Source: Saccharopolyspora shandongensis
GTDB lineage: Bacteria; Actinomycetota; Actinomycetes; Mycobacteriales; Pseudonocardiaceae
Length of the DNA: 64,000 nucleotides
Reading direction: 5' to 3'
NCBI RefSeq assembly: GCF_900106995.1
Contig: NZ_FNOK01000012.1
Location: 62,001-126,000 of the forward strand
The position numbers and the translations under genes were made by a program. Below the pieces are notes generated by a model. That model was not told where the DNA came from. It searched no databases and saw only the letters and a list, made by a program, of their open reading frames with translations. Positions 48,959 through 56,796 of the stretch are shown one piece after another. The stretch's first letter is position 1. Each line of letters opens with the position of its first letter.

Positions 48959-49527
48959 AACCCCAGTGCCTCTCATAGTAGTCATCCCACGGCATGTAGC
49001 ACACATACTACATGCCGATGGATCATCGCTTCGGCGGTAGCGGAGCGCCGGGGCGGATTGGACGAATCGGGAAGGCTGCCATGATTGCCCGGTCGTGCGG
49101 TTGTGGCCGTCGGTGAATTCATGTAACGGGGCTCGGGTGAAATTGTTTTCGGATTTTTCTCGAGCTATTCCGGTGCGGTTTCGAGGTTTGTCGGCGATGA
49201 TCCCGAAAGGCTGATCAAGTCCCGCTCTCCGCGTGTCGTGAAAAAGGGTGCAGTGGGTCTTGATTCTGCTGCTGGATCCTGGCTGAGCTGGGAAAATGCT
49301 CGTTACTGTCGTGTTCACCGATTCGTGTCCGCGGTTCCCGAAAGTGGTATCACCGCATGAGGTGAGTGCCCGGATTTCGAGTTGTCGCCCTTTGTGGAGC
49401 GGCGGATACGGTATTCGATGCGAGGCTTGCGGGGAGGCATTGGGCTGGAACCGGTTCGCCTCGTCCGAATCGATCGGCGCGAAACTCGTCGCCGCACGTC
49501 CCGGTTCTCATGGAAGGAAGTGCCTTG
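48959..49527. promoter_or_regulatory. Long A/T-richer spacer with a 26-bp operator palindrome
   Basis: No gene is seen in this 569-bp divergent region. GGCATGTAG (48991-48999) and CTACATGCC (49008-49016) form a perfect 9-bp inverted repeat around 8 bp. The ATGTA-N-TACAT core is typical of PadR-type repressors and lies 33 bp before the ABC exporter start. Base composition drops between about 49130 and 49260, with T-rich stretches. TTGTGG followed 17 bp later by TATTCG near 49395-49420 is a weak promoter candidate for the secreted protein. GGAAGGAAG precedes its ATG. Confidence 0.55.
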
Positions 49528-50028
49528 ATGCGTACTGCGAAGCGCGTGCTGGCTGTTGCCGCGGTGAGCTTCCCGCTGCTGCTCGGAGCGACGGCCGTGG
49601 CGATGGCCGACGGCAACCCCGACGGCTCTCCCACGCAGCAGCAGAACCAGGACGAAGTCCAGGTGAGCAAGCCGACGAACACGAACGCCTCACCCTCGAA
49701 CGTGATCCAGATCGACGGCCACAAGCAGGTCGCGAACACCGGCTCGAACCAGACCAACAACGCCGACCAGGACCAGGACGGCGACTGGGACGGCAACGCC
49801 CAGGCCCAGCTGGTCAAGGACGACGGCTCGCCGACGCAGGTGCAGAACCAGGACGAGATCCAGGTGAGCAAGCCGACGAACACGAACGTCTCGCCCTCGA
49901 ACGTGATCCAGATCGGCGGCAAGGAGCAGGTCGCGAACACCGGCTCGACGCAGACCAACAACGCGAACCAGACCCAGGCCGGGGACTGGCAGGACAACAC
50001 CCAGGCCCAGGTGGTCGGCCACCACTGA
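49528..50028 (+). CDS. Secreted N/Q/T-rich protein with two tandem repeats
   Basis: A 166-residue exported protein with a clear signal peptide (1-28, ending AVAMA). The mature part is two repeats of about 66 residues, each running DGSPTQ...QNQDE-V/I-QVSKPTNTN, SPSNVIQI, QVANTGS.QTNNA and GDW...N-AQAQ. There are no Cys residues and no catalytic motif. The regular spacing of Asn, Gln, Thr and beta-branched residues recalls rodlin or curlin-like surface amyloids, but I did not recognise a named family. ATG 49528 has GGAAGG upstream. It stands alone, with its own strong terminator. Confidence 0.8.
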   Translation: MRTAKRVLAVAAVSFPLLLGATAVAMADGNPDGSPTQQQNQDEVQVSKPTNTNASPSNVIQIDGHKQVANTGSNQTNNADQDQDGDWDGNAQAQLVKDDGSPTQVQNQDEIQVSKPTNTNVSPSNVIQIGGKEQVANTGSTQTNNANQTQAGDWQDNTQAQVVGHH

Positions 50029-50040
50029 CGCCGACAGCCG

Positions 50041-50075
50041 AGAAGGCCCCGCTCCCGTTCGGAGCGGGGTCTTCT
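50041..50075 (+). terminator. Terminator after the secreted repeat protein
   Basis: AGAAGGCCCCGCTCC (50041-50055) pairs with GGAGCGGGGTCTTCT (50061-50075), 13 nt beyond the stop. It can serve the convergent TetR gene too. Confidence 0.82.
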
Positions 50076-50086
50076 GTTGGTTCGGT

Positions 50087-50686
50087 TCAGGGGGAGATCG
50101 CCCGGCGGGCGGCGGCGATCAGTGCCTCGGCGGTGCCGCGGTCCAGCGGTTCGCCGGTGATCAGCCAGTGGTAGACCAGCGGCCCGAACAGCAGGTCGCG
50201 GATGGTCTCCGCGGCGAGATCCGGGTGCAGCGCACCCTGCTGCCGGGCGCGTTCGATCACCCCGGTGATCGCCGCGTCGCGCGGCTTCAGATAGCGGTCG
50301 CGCAGCGGCGCCGCGAGTTGCGGGCGACGGCCGCTTTCGGCGTGCACGCCGAGCACGACGCGGCCGAGTGGTGACTCGGAGAGCTGGATCACGAACGAGA
50401 TCGCCAGTTCGCAGAGGTCGTCCAAGGCATCGCCGGTGTCCGGCGCATCGAGCGGCTGCACCGCGTCGACGAGCGCGTGGACCGCGAGATCGTCTTTCGT
50501 CGGCCACCGCCGGTACACCGTCGGCCGGCCCACTCCGGCTCGTGTCGCGACCGCCTCGATGGTCAGTTCGGCGTAGCCGCGCTCGGCCAGCAACTCGGCC
50601 GCCGCGGTCAGGACGGCGCGATCCACCTCGGCCCGTCGCGGCCGCCCTCGACTGCGTCCCGATTCGTCCTTGCGCTCGCCGGCCAT
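50087..50686 (-). CDS. TetR-family regulator divergent from an HXXEE-domain gene
   Basis: A repressor of about 199 residues. It starts with a basic GRSRGRPRRAEV region. The HTH is LLAERGYAELTIEAVATRAG, then VGRPTVYRRWPTKDDL. The RRWPTKDDLAVHALV variant is typical of TetR members that control transporters or stress genes. ATG 50686 is preferred over 50713, which would place the start inside the operator. It is divergent from 50737, sharing the A/T-rich gap. Confidence 0.85.
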   Translation of the reverse strand: MAGERKDESGRSRGRPRRAEVDRAVLTAAAELLAERGYAELTIEAVATRAGVGRPTVYRRWPTKDDLAVHALVDAVQPLDAPDTGDALDDLCELAISFVIQLSESPLGRVVLGVHAESGRRPQLAAPLRDRYLKPRDAAITGVIERARQQGALHPDLAAETIRDLLFGPLVYHWLITGEPLDRGTAEALIAAARRAISP

Positions 50687-50699
50687 GCGCCCATTATAT

Positions 50700-50717
50700 T
50701 TACGATACGTCATGTAA
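50700..50717. promoter_or_regulatory. Operator-like inverted repeat in the TetR/HXXEE promoter gap
   Basis: TTACGATACGTCATGTAA has TTAC/GTAA arms around an ACGT core, within a 50-bp A/T-rich divergent gap that must hold both promoters. It is a natural site for the adjacent TetR. Confidence 0.5.
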
Positions 50718-50736
50718 CGAAAATGAGGAGGCGGCG

Positions 50737-51249
50737 GTGCGCAAGACGGTGTCCTGGGGACTGTTCCTGGCTTGGCTGGCCAACGACGTCGAGGAGTGGT
50801 TCACGATGTCGCCGTGGTCGCAGGCCAACGCGGCGAAGAACGGCGAACCGCTGCCCGGGCCGGCCTGGCTGCGGGAGGGGATATCGCCCGCGCATGCCAG
50901 GGTGGCCATCTCGCTGATGGGGCTGATCGTGCTCGTGGCGTCGGCCCGCGGCGCCCAGACCGGCGGCAGGTCGCCGTTCTTCCAATCCGCGCTCGTCGGG
51001 TTCGGCGTGCACGGGGTGGGGCATCTGGCGTTGAGCGCCGCGTATCGCGGTTACACCCCGGGCGTCGCCACCGCGCCGACCGTGGTCGTCCCGTACTCGC
51101 TGTGGGCCTGGCGCGAACTCGGCCGGGCCGGGGTTCGGCGGAACGATCTCCGCTCCTGGGTGGGCGCCGTGGCGCTGGTGCCCGCCTCGTTGGCCGCAGT
51201 GCACGGGGGCGCCCGCGCGATCCTCTGGATGGCGCGCAAGTCCCGGTGA
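50737..51249 (+). CDS. HXXEE-domain-like membrane protein
   Basis: A 170-residue protein with about four hydrophobic segments, starting at GTG 50737 with GAGGAGG. The family's first motif appears as NDVEEW (Asn in place of the usual His) near residue 14, and the HGVGH motif lies near 95. HXXEE proteins are small membrane proteins of unknown function. The divergent TetR suggests controlled expression. Confidence 0.7.
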   Translation: MRKTVSWGLFLAWLANDVEEWFTMSPWSQANAAKNGEPLPGPAWLREGISPAHARVAISLMGLIVLVASARGAQTGGRSPFFQSALVGFGVHGVGHLALSAAYRGYTPGVATAPTVVVPYSLWAWRELGRAGVRRNDLRSWVGAVALVPASLAAVHGGARAILWMARKSR

Positions 51250-51390
51250 TCAGATCGGCTGCGCGGGTTCGGAACATTCGCCGCCATGAACTCCGGAACC
51301 AGCGGACGGCGCGGTGCGTCGGAGAAAACGATCAACGTCCGACGAGCGCGGCCTTCTCCAATTGCGCGGCGTGGAAGGAAAGTACCGACG

Positions 51391-52089
51391 ATGACCGAGC
51401 TGACCGCGTACGAGCGCACGTGGCTCGCTGTGCTGGAGGAGCTGCGCAGCTGCCCGGAAGTCCAGCGGACCAGGGATCACCAGGGCAAGCTGAACAGCGT
51501 CATCGGTGATGCGGACAAGGCCTTCGCCGAGCTGGCCGAATGGGACGGCATCGCGCTCGACCCGGCGCTGAAGAGCAGCTACCTGCGCTTCTCCAGCCTC
51601 GCCGCGTGCTGGTGGATCCCCGATCCCGAGTACCCCGACGAATCCGTCATCGCCGGGGAGTTCGACCTCAACCACCTCTACAGCGTGGTGCAAGGCGAAC
51701 CGCTGACGCAGCGCCTGTACGCCCCGAGTCCCGAGGAGTTCCAGCTGTTCACCGAGCTGCGCAGCTTCGACGGCACCGGCCAGTCCGGCGTCGGGCACCT
51801 CTCGATGCTGCGGTTCCAACCCGGCGTGGTGAACCCCGAGGTCTGGTTCGACACAACGGCCCAGGGCCACCACCGGCTGGACCTCGATTACCCCGGGTAC
51901 CTCGAAGCGCTGCGCATCACGAAGGGAACCTTCGGCTGGCAGTTCCTGTTCGCGGACGTCTCGCTGAGCGACGACGAGTTCGAGGTCACCCGTCAGTTCA
52001 TGGAGATCATGCTCGACGTCTTCCCGAGGCTCTTCCCCGAGCACGACTACGAGCCGCTCCGAGCGCGGCTGGCCGAGCGCCTCGGCTGA
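51391..52089 (+). CDS. Conserved hypothetical protein
   Basis: A soluble protein of 232 residues with no signal peptide or membrane segment. It is acidic and aromatic-rich, with SLAACWWIPDPEYP and HLSMLRFQPGVVNPEVWFD as its clearest conserved-looking stretches. I do not recognise a family; the size and composition could fit an immunity or SMI1-like fold, but that is not supported further. ATG 51391 has AGGAAAG upstream. A strong terminator follows. Confidence 0.65.
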   Translation: MTELTAYERTWLAVLEELRSCPEVQRTRDHQGKLNSVIGDADKAFAELAEWDGIALDPALKSSYLRFSSLAACWWIPDPEYPDESVIAGEFDLNHLYSVVQGEPLTQRLYAPSPEEFQLFTELRSFDGTGQSGVGHLSMLRFQPGVVNPEVWFDTTAQGHHRLDLDYPGYLEALRITKGTFGWQFLFADVSLSDDEFEVTRQFMEIMLDVFPRLFPEHDYEPLRARLAERLG

Positions 52090-52093
52090 ACGA

Positions 52094-52123
52094 CGGCCCC
52101 CGCTCCGAGCCGAGCGGGGGCCG
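52094..52123. terminator. Bidirectional terminator
   Basis: CGGCCCCCGCTC (52094-52105) and GAGCGGGGGCCG (52112-52123) form a perfect 12-bp stem between two convergent genes. Confidence 0.78.
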
Positions 52124-52130
52124 CGATTCG

Positions 52131-53603
52131 CTACGGGCGGGTGTTCACGAACTCCGCGAGGTCGGCCGACTGCTGGATCCGGGACTCCTCGTGGACGTAC
52201 ATCATGTGGCCCGCCGGGTAGTAGCGGACGTCGATGTTCTCCCGCAGCCGTTCCGGGATCGGCACCTGCGCCAGCACGTGCTCGGCGGCGAAGTACGGGG
52301 TCGCGCCGTCGGTGTAGCCGCAGCCGACGTGGACCCGCAGGTGCGGGTTGGCCTGGAACGCCGCGCCGAGCTTGTCCACAACGGACACGCTTGCGCCCTC
52401 GAACTCCTTGTACGACCAGGGATGCACCCGGCTGGACAGCGTCTCGTACGGCAGATCGCTGGCGTAGTCGAGCTCTTCGCGCAGGTAGTGGTTGATCGCC
52501 GCGGAGTAGGCGCCGCGGATGCCGGAGATGCTCGGGTCGTCGGTGAAGTGCTCCCCAGCGGCATCCCGCTCCCAGCCGGTGAACCGGCCGTCCATCCGGC
52601 CAACCGTCTCCCGCCGGTCGCGCAGCAGCTCGGTGAAGAACCGGATGTGCTCGATGCGCAGGTTCGCGCGGTCCACGTAGTCCTCGGACAGCCCGGACAG
52701 CACCGCGACCCGCCGCACGACGTCCTCGCGCTCGGACGCGCTCAGCCGCGCCCCGCGTGCCAGCGCCCACGGGTAGTCCTCGGCGGCGAACTTCTCCGCC
52801 TCGTCCAGCACCTCGCGCAGCGGCCGGTCGCCGTGCTTGCCGTGGTAGTGCGCGATCGCCGCGTACGTCGGCAGGAACAGCGAGTACGGCAGGTCGTTGC
52901 CCTCGGTGAACCGGATCGTGCCCATGTCCAGCACCGACGAGATCAGCAGCAGACCGTTCGGGTAGAGGCCGTGCCGCGACTGGAGGTGCTCGGCGAGCGC
53001 GGCCGCGCGCAGCGTGCCGTAGGACTCGCCCGCGAGGTACTTCGGCGACATCCAGCGGCCGTTGCGGGTGGTCCACAGCCGGATCACCTCGGCGATGGAC
53101 TCGATGTCCTTCTGGTAGCCGTGGAAATCGCCGGGCGTGCCGCCCTCGACCGCCCGCGAGTACCCGGTGGACACCGGGTCGATGAACACCAGATCGCTGT
53201 GCCGCAGAAGGGTTTCCGGGTTGTCGGCAAGCCCGTACGGCGGCGGCGCGAGGTCGCCGGCGTCACCGGAGACGACTCGCCGCGGGCCGAGGAGCCCGAC
53301 GTGCAGCCACACGCTGGAGGAGCCCGGACCACCGTTGAACGCGAACGTCACCGGGCGGCTACCGGGTTCGCCGTCGGCCACGTACGAGGTCAGGAAGACC
53401 TCGGCCTTCGGCTTGAAACCCTCGAACTTGCCGTCGGCGTGGACCTCCTCGCGCAGCACGATGCGGCCCGTCGTCGCGGTGTAGGCCAGCTCCGCGCCGT
53501 CGGCGGTGATGGTGTGATGGGTGCTGACCAGATCGTCGACCGGCTCGGCCGGGGTGGTGGATTCCTGCTTCGCCTCGTCGGCCCTGTCCTCGCTGGCTGC
53601 CAT
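52131..53603 (-). CDS. Serine carboxypeptidase S10 family protein
   Basis: A peptidase of 490 residues. The S10 layout is intact: oxyanion segment FNGGPGSSSVWLH, the nucleophile in LAGESYGTLRA, and the C-terminal acid and histidine regions VGCGYTDGATPY and PAGHMMYVHEE. It has no signal peptide, so it is probably cytoplasmic, which is common among actinobacterial relatives. ATG 53603 is chosen because an alanine/glutamate-rich leader and the catalytic domain follow; longer readings run into the divergent gene. It is divergent from udg with a 49-bp gap. Confidence 0.9.
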   Translation of the reverse strand: MAASEDRADEAKQESTTPAEPVDDLVSTHHTITADGAELAYTATTGRIVLREEVHADGKFEGFKPKAEVFLTSYVADGEPGSRPVTFAFNGGPGSSSVWLHVGLLGPRRVVSGDAGDLAPPPYGLADNPETLLRHSDLVFIDPVSTGYSRAVEGGTPGDFHGYQKDIESIAEVIRLWTTRNGRWMSPKYLAGESYGTLRAAALAEHLQSRHGLYPNGLLLISSVLDMGTIRFTEGNDLPYSLFLPTYAAIAHYHGKHGDRPLREVLDEAEKFAAEDYPWALARGARLSASEREDVVRRVAVLSGLSEDYVDRANLRIEHIRFFTELLRDRRETVGRMDGRFTGWERDAAGEHFTDDPSISGIRGAYSAAINHYLREELDYASDLPYETLSSRVHPWSYKEFEGASVSVVDKLGAAFQANPHLRVHVGCGYTDGATPYFAAEHVLAQVPIPERLRENIDVRYYPAGHMMYVHEESRIQQSADLAEFVNTRP

Positions 53604-53652
53604 GCCGCCCACATTACGTGCCGTCGAACGGGTTTTCTGCCACTTTTGGGAG

Positions 53653-54423
53653 GTGCCAGAAACGACCTCCCGGCTGATCGACAACCCGATCGACGACCCC
53701 TCCGCCGCGGCCCCGGGGGCCGCCGACCTGGCCGGACTGGACGAGCTGGTCACCCGCTGCACGGCCTGCCCGCGGCTGGTCGAGTGGCGGGAGGAGGTCG
53801 CGCGGGTCAAGCGCGCGGCGTTCCGCGACCAGGAGTACTGGGGCCGACCGGTGCCCGGCTTCGGCCCGCCGGACGCGGCGATCGCGATCGTCGGGCTGGC
53901 GCCGGCGGCGCACGGCGGCAACCGGACGGGCCGGATCTTCACCGGCGACCGTTCCGGTGACGTCCTCTTCCAGGCGCTCTACGACGTCGGCCTGGCGTCC
54001 CAGCCCGAGGCGTGGCACATCGACGACGGTTTGACGTTGTACAGCACCAGGATCACGGCGCCGGTGCACTGCGCCCCGCCTGCCAACAAGCCGACGACGG
54101 CGGAGCGCGACACCTGCCGCCCGTGGCTGGTCCGCGAGCTCGACCTGCTGCGCCCGACGCTGCGAGTGGTCGTGGTGCTGGGCGCGTTCGGCTGGCAGGC
54201 CCTGCTGCCGGTGCTGGCGGACGCGGCCTGGCAGGTCCCGAAGCCCCGCCCGAAGTTCGGCCACGACGCCCACGCGGAACTCCCGGCCACGGACGGCGGA
54301 TCGCCCCTCCACCTCCTCGGCTGCTACCACGTCAGCCAGCAGAACACGTTCACGGGAAAACTGACCCCGGCGATGCTGCGCGGCGTGCTGGAGCACGCGA
54401 AGGAGCTTGCGGGAGTTGCCTGA
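53653..54423 (+). CDS. Family-5 uracil-DNA glycosylase (UdgB type)
   Basis: Removes uracil and some other deaminated bases from DNA. The product has 256 residues. The iron-sulfur cluster cysteines begin with CTAC (36-39), and the first catalytic motif GLAPAAHGGNRTGR (81-94) is the family-5 form, with Ala in place of the usual acidic residue. The last motif is CYHVSQQNTF, followed by TGKLTPAMLRGVLEHAKEL. GTG 53653 is used. Its final 89 nt recur three times downstream (56414, 57568, 58998), each with the stop codon kept, so this gene's 3' end appears to be an integration site. Confidence 0.92.
   Translation: MPETTSRLIDNPIDDPSAAAPGAADLAGLDELVTRCTACPRLVEWREEVARVKRAAFRDQEYWGRPVPGFGPPDAAIAIVGLAPAAHGGNRTGRIFTGDRSGDVLFQALYDVGLASQPEAWHIDDGLTLYSTRITAPVHCAPPANKPTTAERDTCRPWLVRELDLLRPTLRVVVVLGAFGWQALLPVLADAAWQVPKPRPKFGHDAHAELPATDGGSPLHLLGCYHVSQQNTFTGKLTPAMLRGVLEHAKELAGVA
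54335..54423 (+). repeat. udg 3'-end repeat R0 (in udg)
   Basis: The in-gene copy of the repeat, from GCCAGCAGAACACG to the udg stop. Over 79 nt it differs from R1 at one base, and from R2 at six, all third codon positions. It is the presumed current left attachment site of the island. Confidence 0.9.
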
Positions 54424-54474
54424 ACGCACTCCTTTGGGCGATGAAGCTTGCGGCAAGCTGTTCCGCAAAATAAC

Positions 54475-55587
54475 GTGTTCCACGTGTCGCGGAACAATAC
54501 ATTTTCTGGAACAACCGAGCATGAGCTGATCGAGGAGTTAGAGCAGGCGATCGATCAGGCGCTTCCTGCGGCGTGGAGCCTGACCGTGGAACACCAGCCC
54601 AAGCATGGCAAGTATCGGCTCGACGCCGTATTTCGGGTCGACGCGCCGGACGGCAGTCACGCGACTGTGGTTGCCGAAGTCAAGGCGTCGGCCGAGCCGC
54701 GAGCGGTGCAGGCGTCGTTCCAGCAAATGCAGAACATGAGGGTTGCTGCCTCCGCGGATGCGATCGTCTTTGTTGCGCCGTTCATCTCCCCGTTGGCCCG
54801 TGAGCGTCTTGGCGAGGCAGGGATTGGGTGGTTCGACGGGACGGGAAACATGAGGTTGGCCTTGGAATGGCCGAGCGTGCTCATCCAACGTTCCGGGGCT
54901 GATCGCAACCCGTTCTCGAATCCGGTGGATCGTCGGTTGAAGTCGCTGCGTGGACCCGGAGCTGCTCGGGTCGTACGCAGCCTGTTGGAAATCGAGCTGC
55001 CCGTAGGAGTGCGGGACTTGGCGATGCGGGCCGAGGTCGGTGCAGCAACCAGTGCCCGAGTGGTGGATCTTCTCGACAGGGAAGGGCTGATTGAACGCGG
55101 TGCCGGAAAGATGATCTCCGAGGTGAGAAGACGGCCCCTCGTGCACCGGTGGACTGACGATTACGGCCTCACCAGATCGAACGAGGTTGAACAAGCAGTG
55201 GATCCGCGGGGTTTGGCCCATGCGCTTGACGGGCTGAGGTCAAGTGAAGACCAATACGTCGTCACCGGTTCCGCTGCCGCACGCACCTACCTACCTGCCG
55301 ATGTTCTGTCGGTCGCCCCGTTGACCACTCTGGTCCTTTACGCGGATCAGCCAAGGAAACTGGCGCGGAGCATCGGTCTGAGAACAACGAGCCGAGGTGC
55401 GAATGTCTTGCTGGTGCGGCCATTCGACGACGTGCTCGTAAAGGGAAGCCGGATCGAGGGCGGTATTAGGTATGCGGCGGCGCCGCAAGTGGTCGCAGAT
55501 CAGTTGACCGGCCCGGGCCGGTCAACAGAGGAAGCCGAACAGTTGATGAATCTCTTGGCGGAGAAGGACCCGAGGTGGACCGCGTGA
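54475..55587 (+). CDS. AbiEi-like partner protein with a PD-(D/E)XK-like N-terminal domain
   Basis: About 370 residues. The N-terminal part has a nuclease-like D-(x)n-ExK pattern: YRLDAVFRVD, then VVAEVKAS, followed by an aromatic FQQMQNMR helix. The middle has a winged-helix-like segment (GVRDLAMRAEVGAATSARVV, then LLDREGLIERG), as in AbiEi-type antitoxins. The C-terminal third has VTGSAAARTYLP. GTG 54475 or 54484 are both possible starts. It overlaps the nucleotidyltransferase gene by 4 nt, so the pair is co-translated, consistent with a type IV-like toxin-antitoxin unit. Base composition is noticeably less GC-rich than udg, a sign of recent arrival. Nuclease activity is not shown. Confidence 0.75.
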   Translation: MFHVSRNNTFSGTTEHELIEELEQAIDQALPAAWSLTVEHQPKHGKYRLDAVFRVDAPDGSHATVVAEVKASAEPRAVQASFQQMQNMRVAASADAIVFVAPFISPLARERLGEAGIGWFDGTGNMRLALEWPSVLIQRSGADRNPFSNPVDRRLKSLRGPGAARVVRSLLEIELPVGVRDLAMRAEVGAATSARVVDLLDREGLIERGAGKMISEVRRRPLVHRWTDDYGLTRSNEVEQAVDPRGLAHALDGLRSSEDQYVVTGSAAARTYLPADVLSVAPLTTLVLYADQPRKLARSIGLRTTSRGANVLLVRPFDDVLVKGSRIEGGIRYAAAPQVVADQLTGPGRSTEEAEQLMNLLAEKDPRWTA

Positions 55588-56402
55588 CTGAGCGAACGAT
55601 CCCGCACGAGTACGTCGTTGCACGATCGGTGCTGCTTGACGCCTTGACTGCGCTGCGCGCGCACCTCGACGCGATGGTGCTCGTTGGCGCCCAAGCCATT
55701 TACTTTCACACCGGTGACGCGGACTTGGCGACGGCACCGACGACGACCGACGCGGATGTCGCGCTTGCGCCGGATCGTCTTGCCGACGAACCGCTGCTCG
55801 AAGAGGCTTTGCGCCGAGCAGGATTTGTCCGCGAGGCCGACCCCGGAACCTGGCGAGGGCAGGGTGCGGTCGCCATCGACCTCATGGTTCCGGAGGCGCT
55901 CAGCGGTCCAGGGAGTCGGGGTGCCCGGCTGCCGGTGCACGGAAGGTGGGCGGCACGGAGAGCGCGGGGACTTGAACCAGCCCTCATCGACAACGAAACA
56001 CACGAGATTCAATCGTTCGAGCCCGACGATGATCGTCGTGCGCATCTGAGTGTCGCCGGCCCGGCTGCTCTTCTTGTAGCGAAGGTCGTCAAGATCGAGG
56101 AACGCCGCGCCACCCCACGACGTCTGAAGCCGAAAGATGGGCTGGACGTATTGCGCCTACTTCGTGTCGTCGACATGGGAGAGGTCGCACAACGTCTTCA
56201 ACTGCTTGCGGCCGATGAGATGGCAGGAGAAGTGACCCGGTCCGCGCTCGCCTCGCTACGCGAACATGGCACCGAATCCGGTGGCCCGATAGCTGCGCTC
56301 GCGGCCAGCGCCGTGACCGGAACCGAAGATCCTGACATCACGATCGAGTCGACAGTGCTTCTCGTCGAAGAGCTGCTCCAAGCCTGCGATGAGCGTCGAT
56401 GA
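55584..56402 (+). CDS. AbiEii-like nucleotidyltransferase (putative type IV toxin)
   Basis: A protein of 272 residues. The N-terminal nucleotidyltransferase signature is LVGAQAIYFHTG, then TTTDADVALAP with two Asp of the expected DxD pair, followed by VAIDLMVPEAL carrying a third acidic residue. LLVAKVVKIEER follows and helps the active site in relatives. AbiEii-type toxins modify tRNA by adding nucleotides. GTG 55584 overlaps the upstream stop (GTGA), with GAGG 8 nt before. It is paired with the upstream AbiEi-like gene as a likely defense unit. It is followed after 11 nt by repeat R1. Confidence 0.8.
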   Translation: MTERTIPHEYVVARSVLLDALTALRAHLDAMVLVGAQAIYFHTGDADLATAPTTTDADVALAPDRLADEPLLEEALRRAGFVREADPGTWRGQGAVAIDLMVPEALSGPGSRGARLPVHGRWAARRARGLEPALIDNETHEIQSFEPDDDRRAHLSVAGPAALLVAKVVKIEERRATPRRLKPKDGLDVLRLLRVVDMGEVAQRLQLLAADEMAGEVTRSALASLREHGTESGGPIAALAASAVTGTEDPDITIESTVLLVEELLQACDERR

Positions 56403-56413
56403 TGCGGACTTGG

Positions 56414-56523
56414 TCCGTGAATCCGTTCACCTCTGCCAGCAGAACACGTTCACGGGAAAGCTGACCCCGGCGATGCTGCGCGGCGTGCTGGAGCACGCGA
56501 AGGAGCTTGCGGGGCCCGCTTGA
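56414..56523 (+). repeat. udg 3'-end repeat R1
   Basis: This opens with TCCGTGAATCCGTTCAC, then repeats the udg end from TGCCAGCAGAACACG to the stop TGA 56521-56523, reading QQNTFTGKLTPAMLRGVLEH and AKELAGPA. It differs from R0 at one base over 79 nt, then ends differently (GCCCGCT). The opening segment is shared with R2, not R0. Possible stem: CCGTGAA with TTCACGG. Confidence 0.9.
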
Positions 56524-56796
56524 TTTCGGTTCCACCGGGCCAAGTTCGTCGTTGTTGACGCAACGCGTTGACCGAGCGCCGTATGCGATCTGGCTGGGAA
56601 GCTGGATGCGGCGCGGCGAGGTTGCTGTTTGGGGTCCTGCGCAGCGCCTTCTAGTACGAGGTGAAGGTGCCGAACAGCGCCAAGGCCGGGTCGCGCGGCA
56701 CTCTTCCGTCGTCCCGTCGCAGCAGGAAATCGACCGGGACGGTGCCCTGGCCATGACGAGGAATCCGTCGCGGTATGAGCGGGCGTGGCGTGAGGC
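56524..56796. other. Gene-free start of cassette 2, with a possible decayed reading frame
   Basis: No intact gene is seen. On the minus strand, about 56640-56770, a frame reads GTVPVDFLLRRDDGRVPRDP then ALALFGTFTSY to a stop, with plausible protein composition but no convincing start or family. It may be a gene remnant. Confidence 0.35.
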
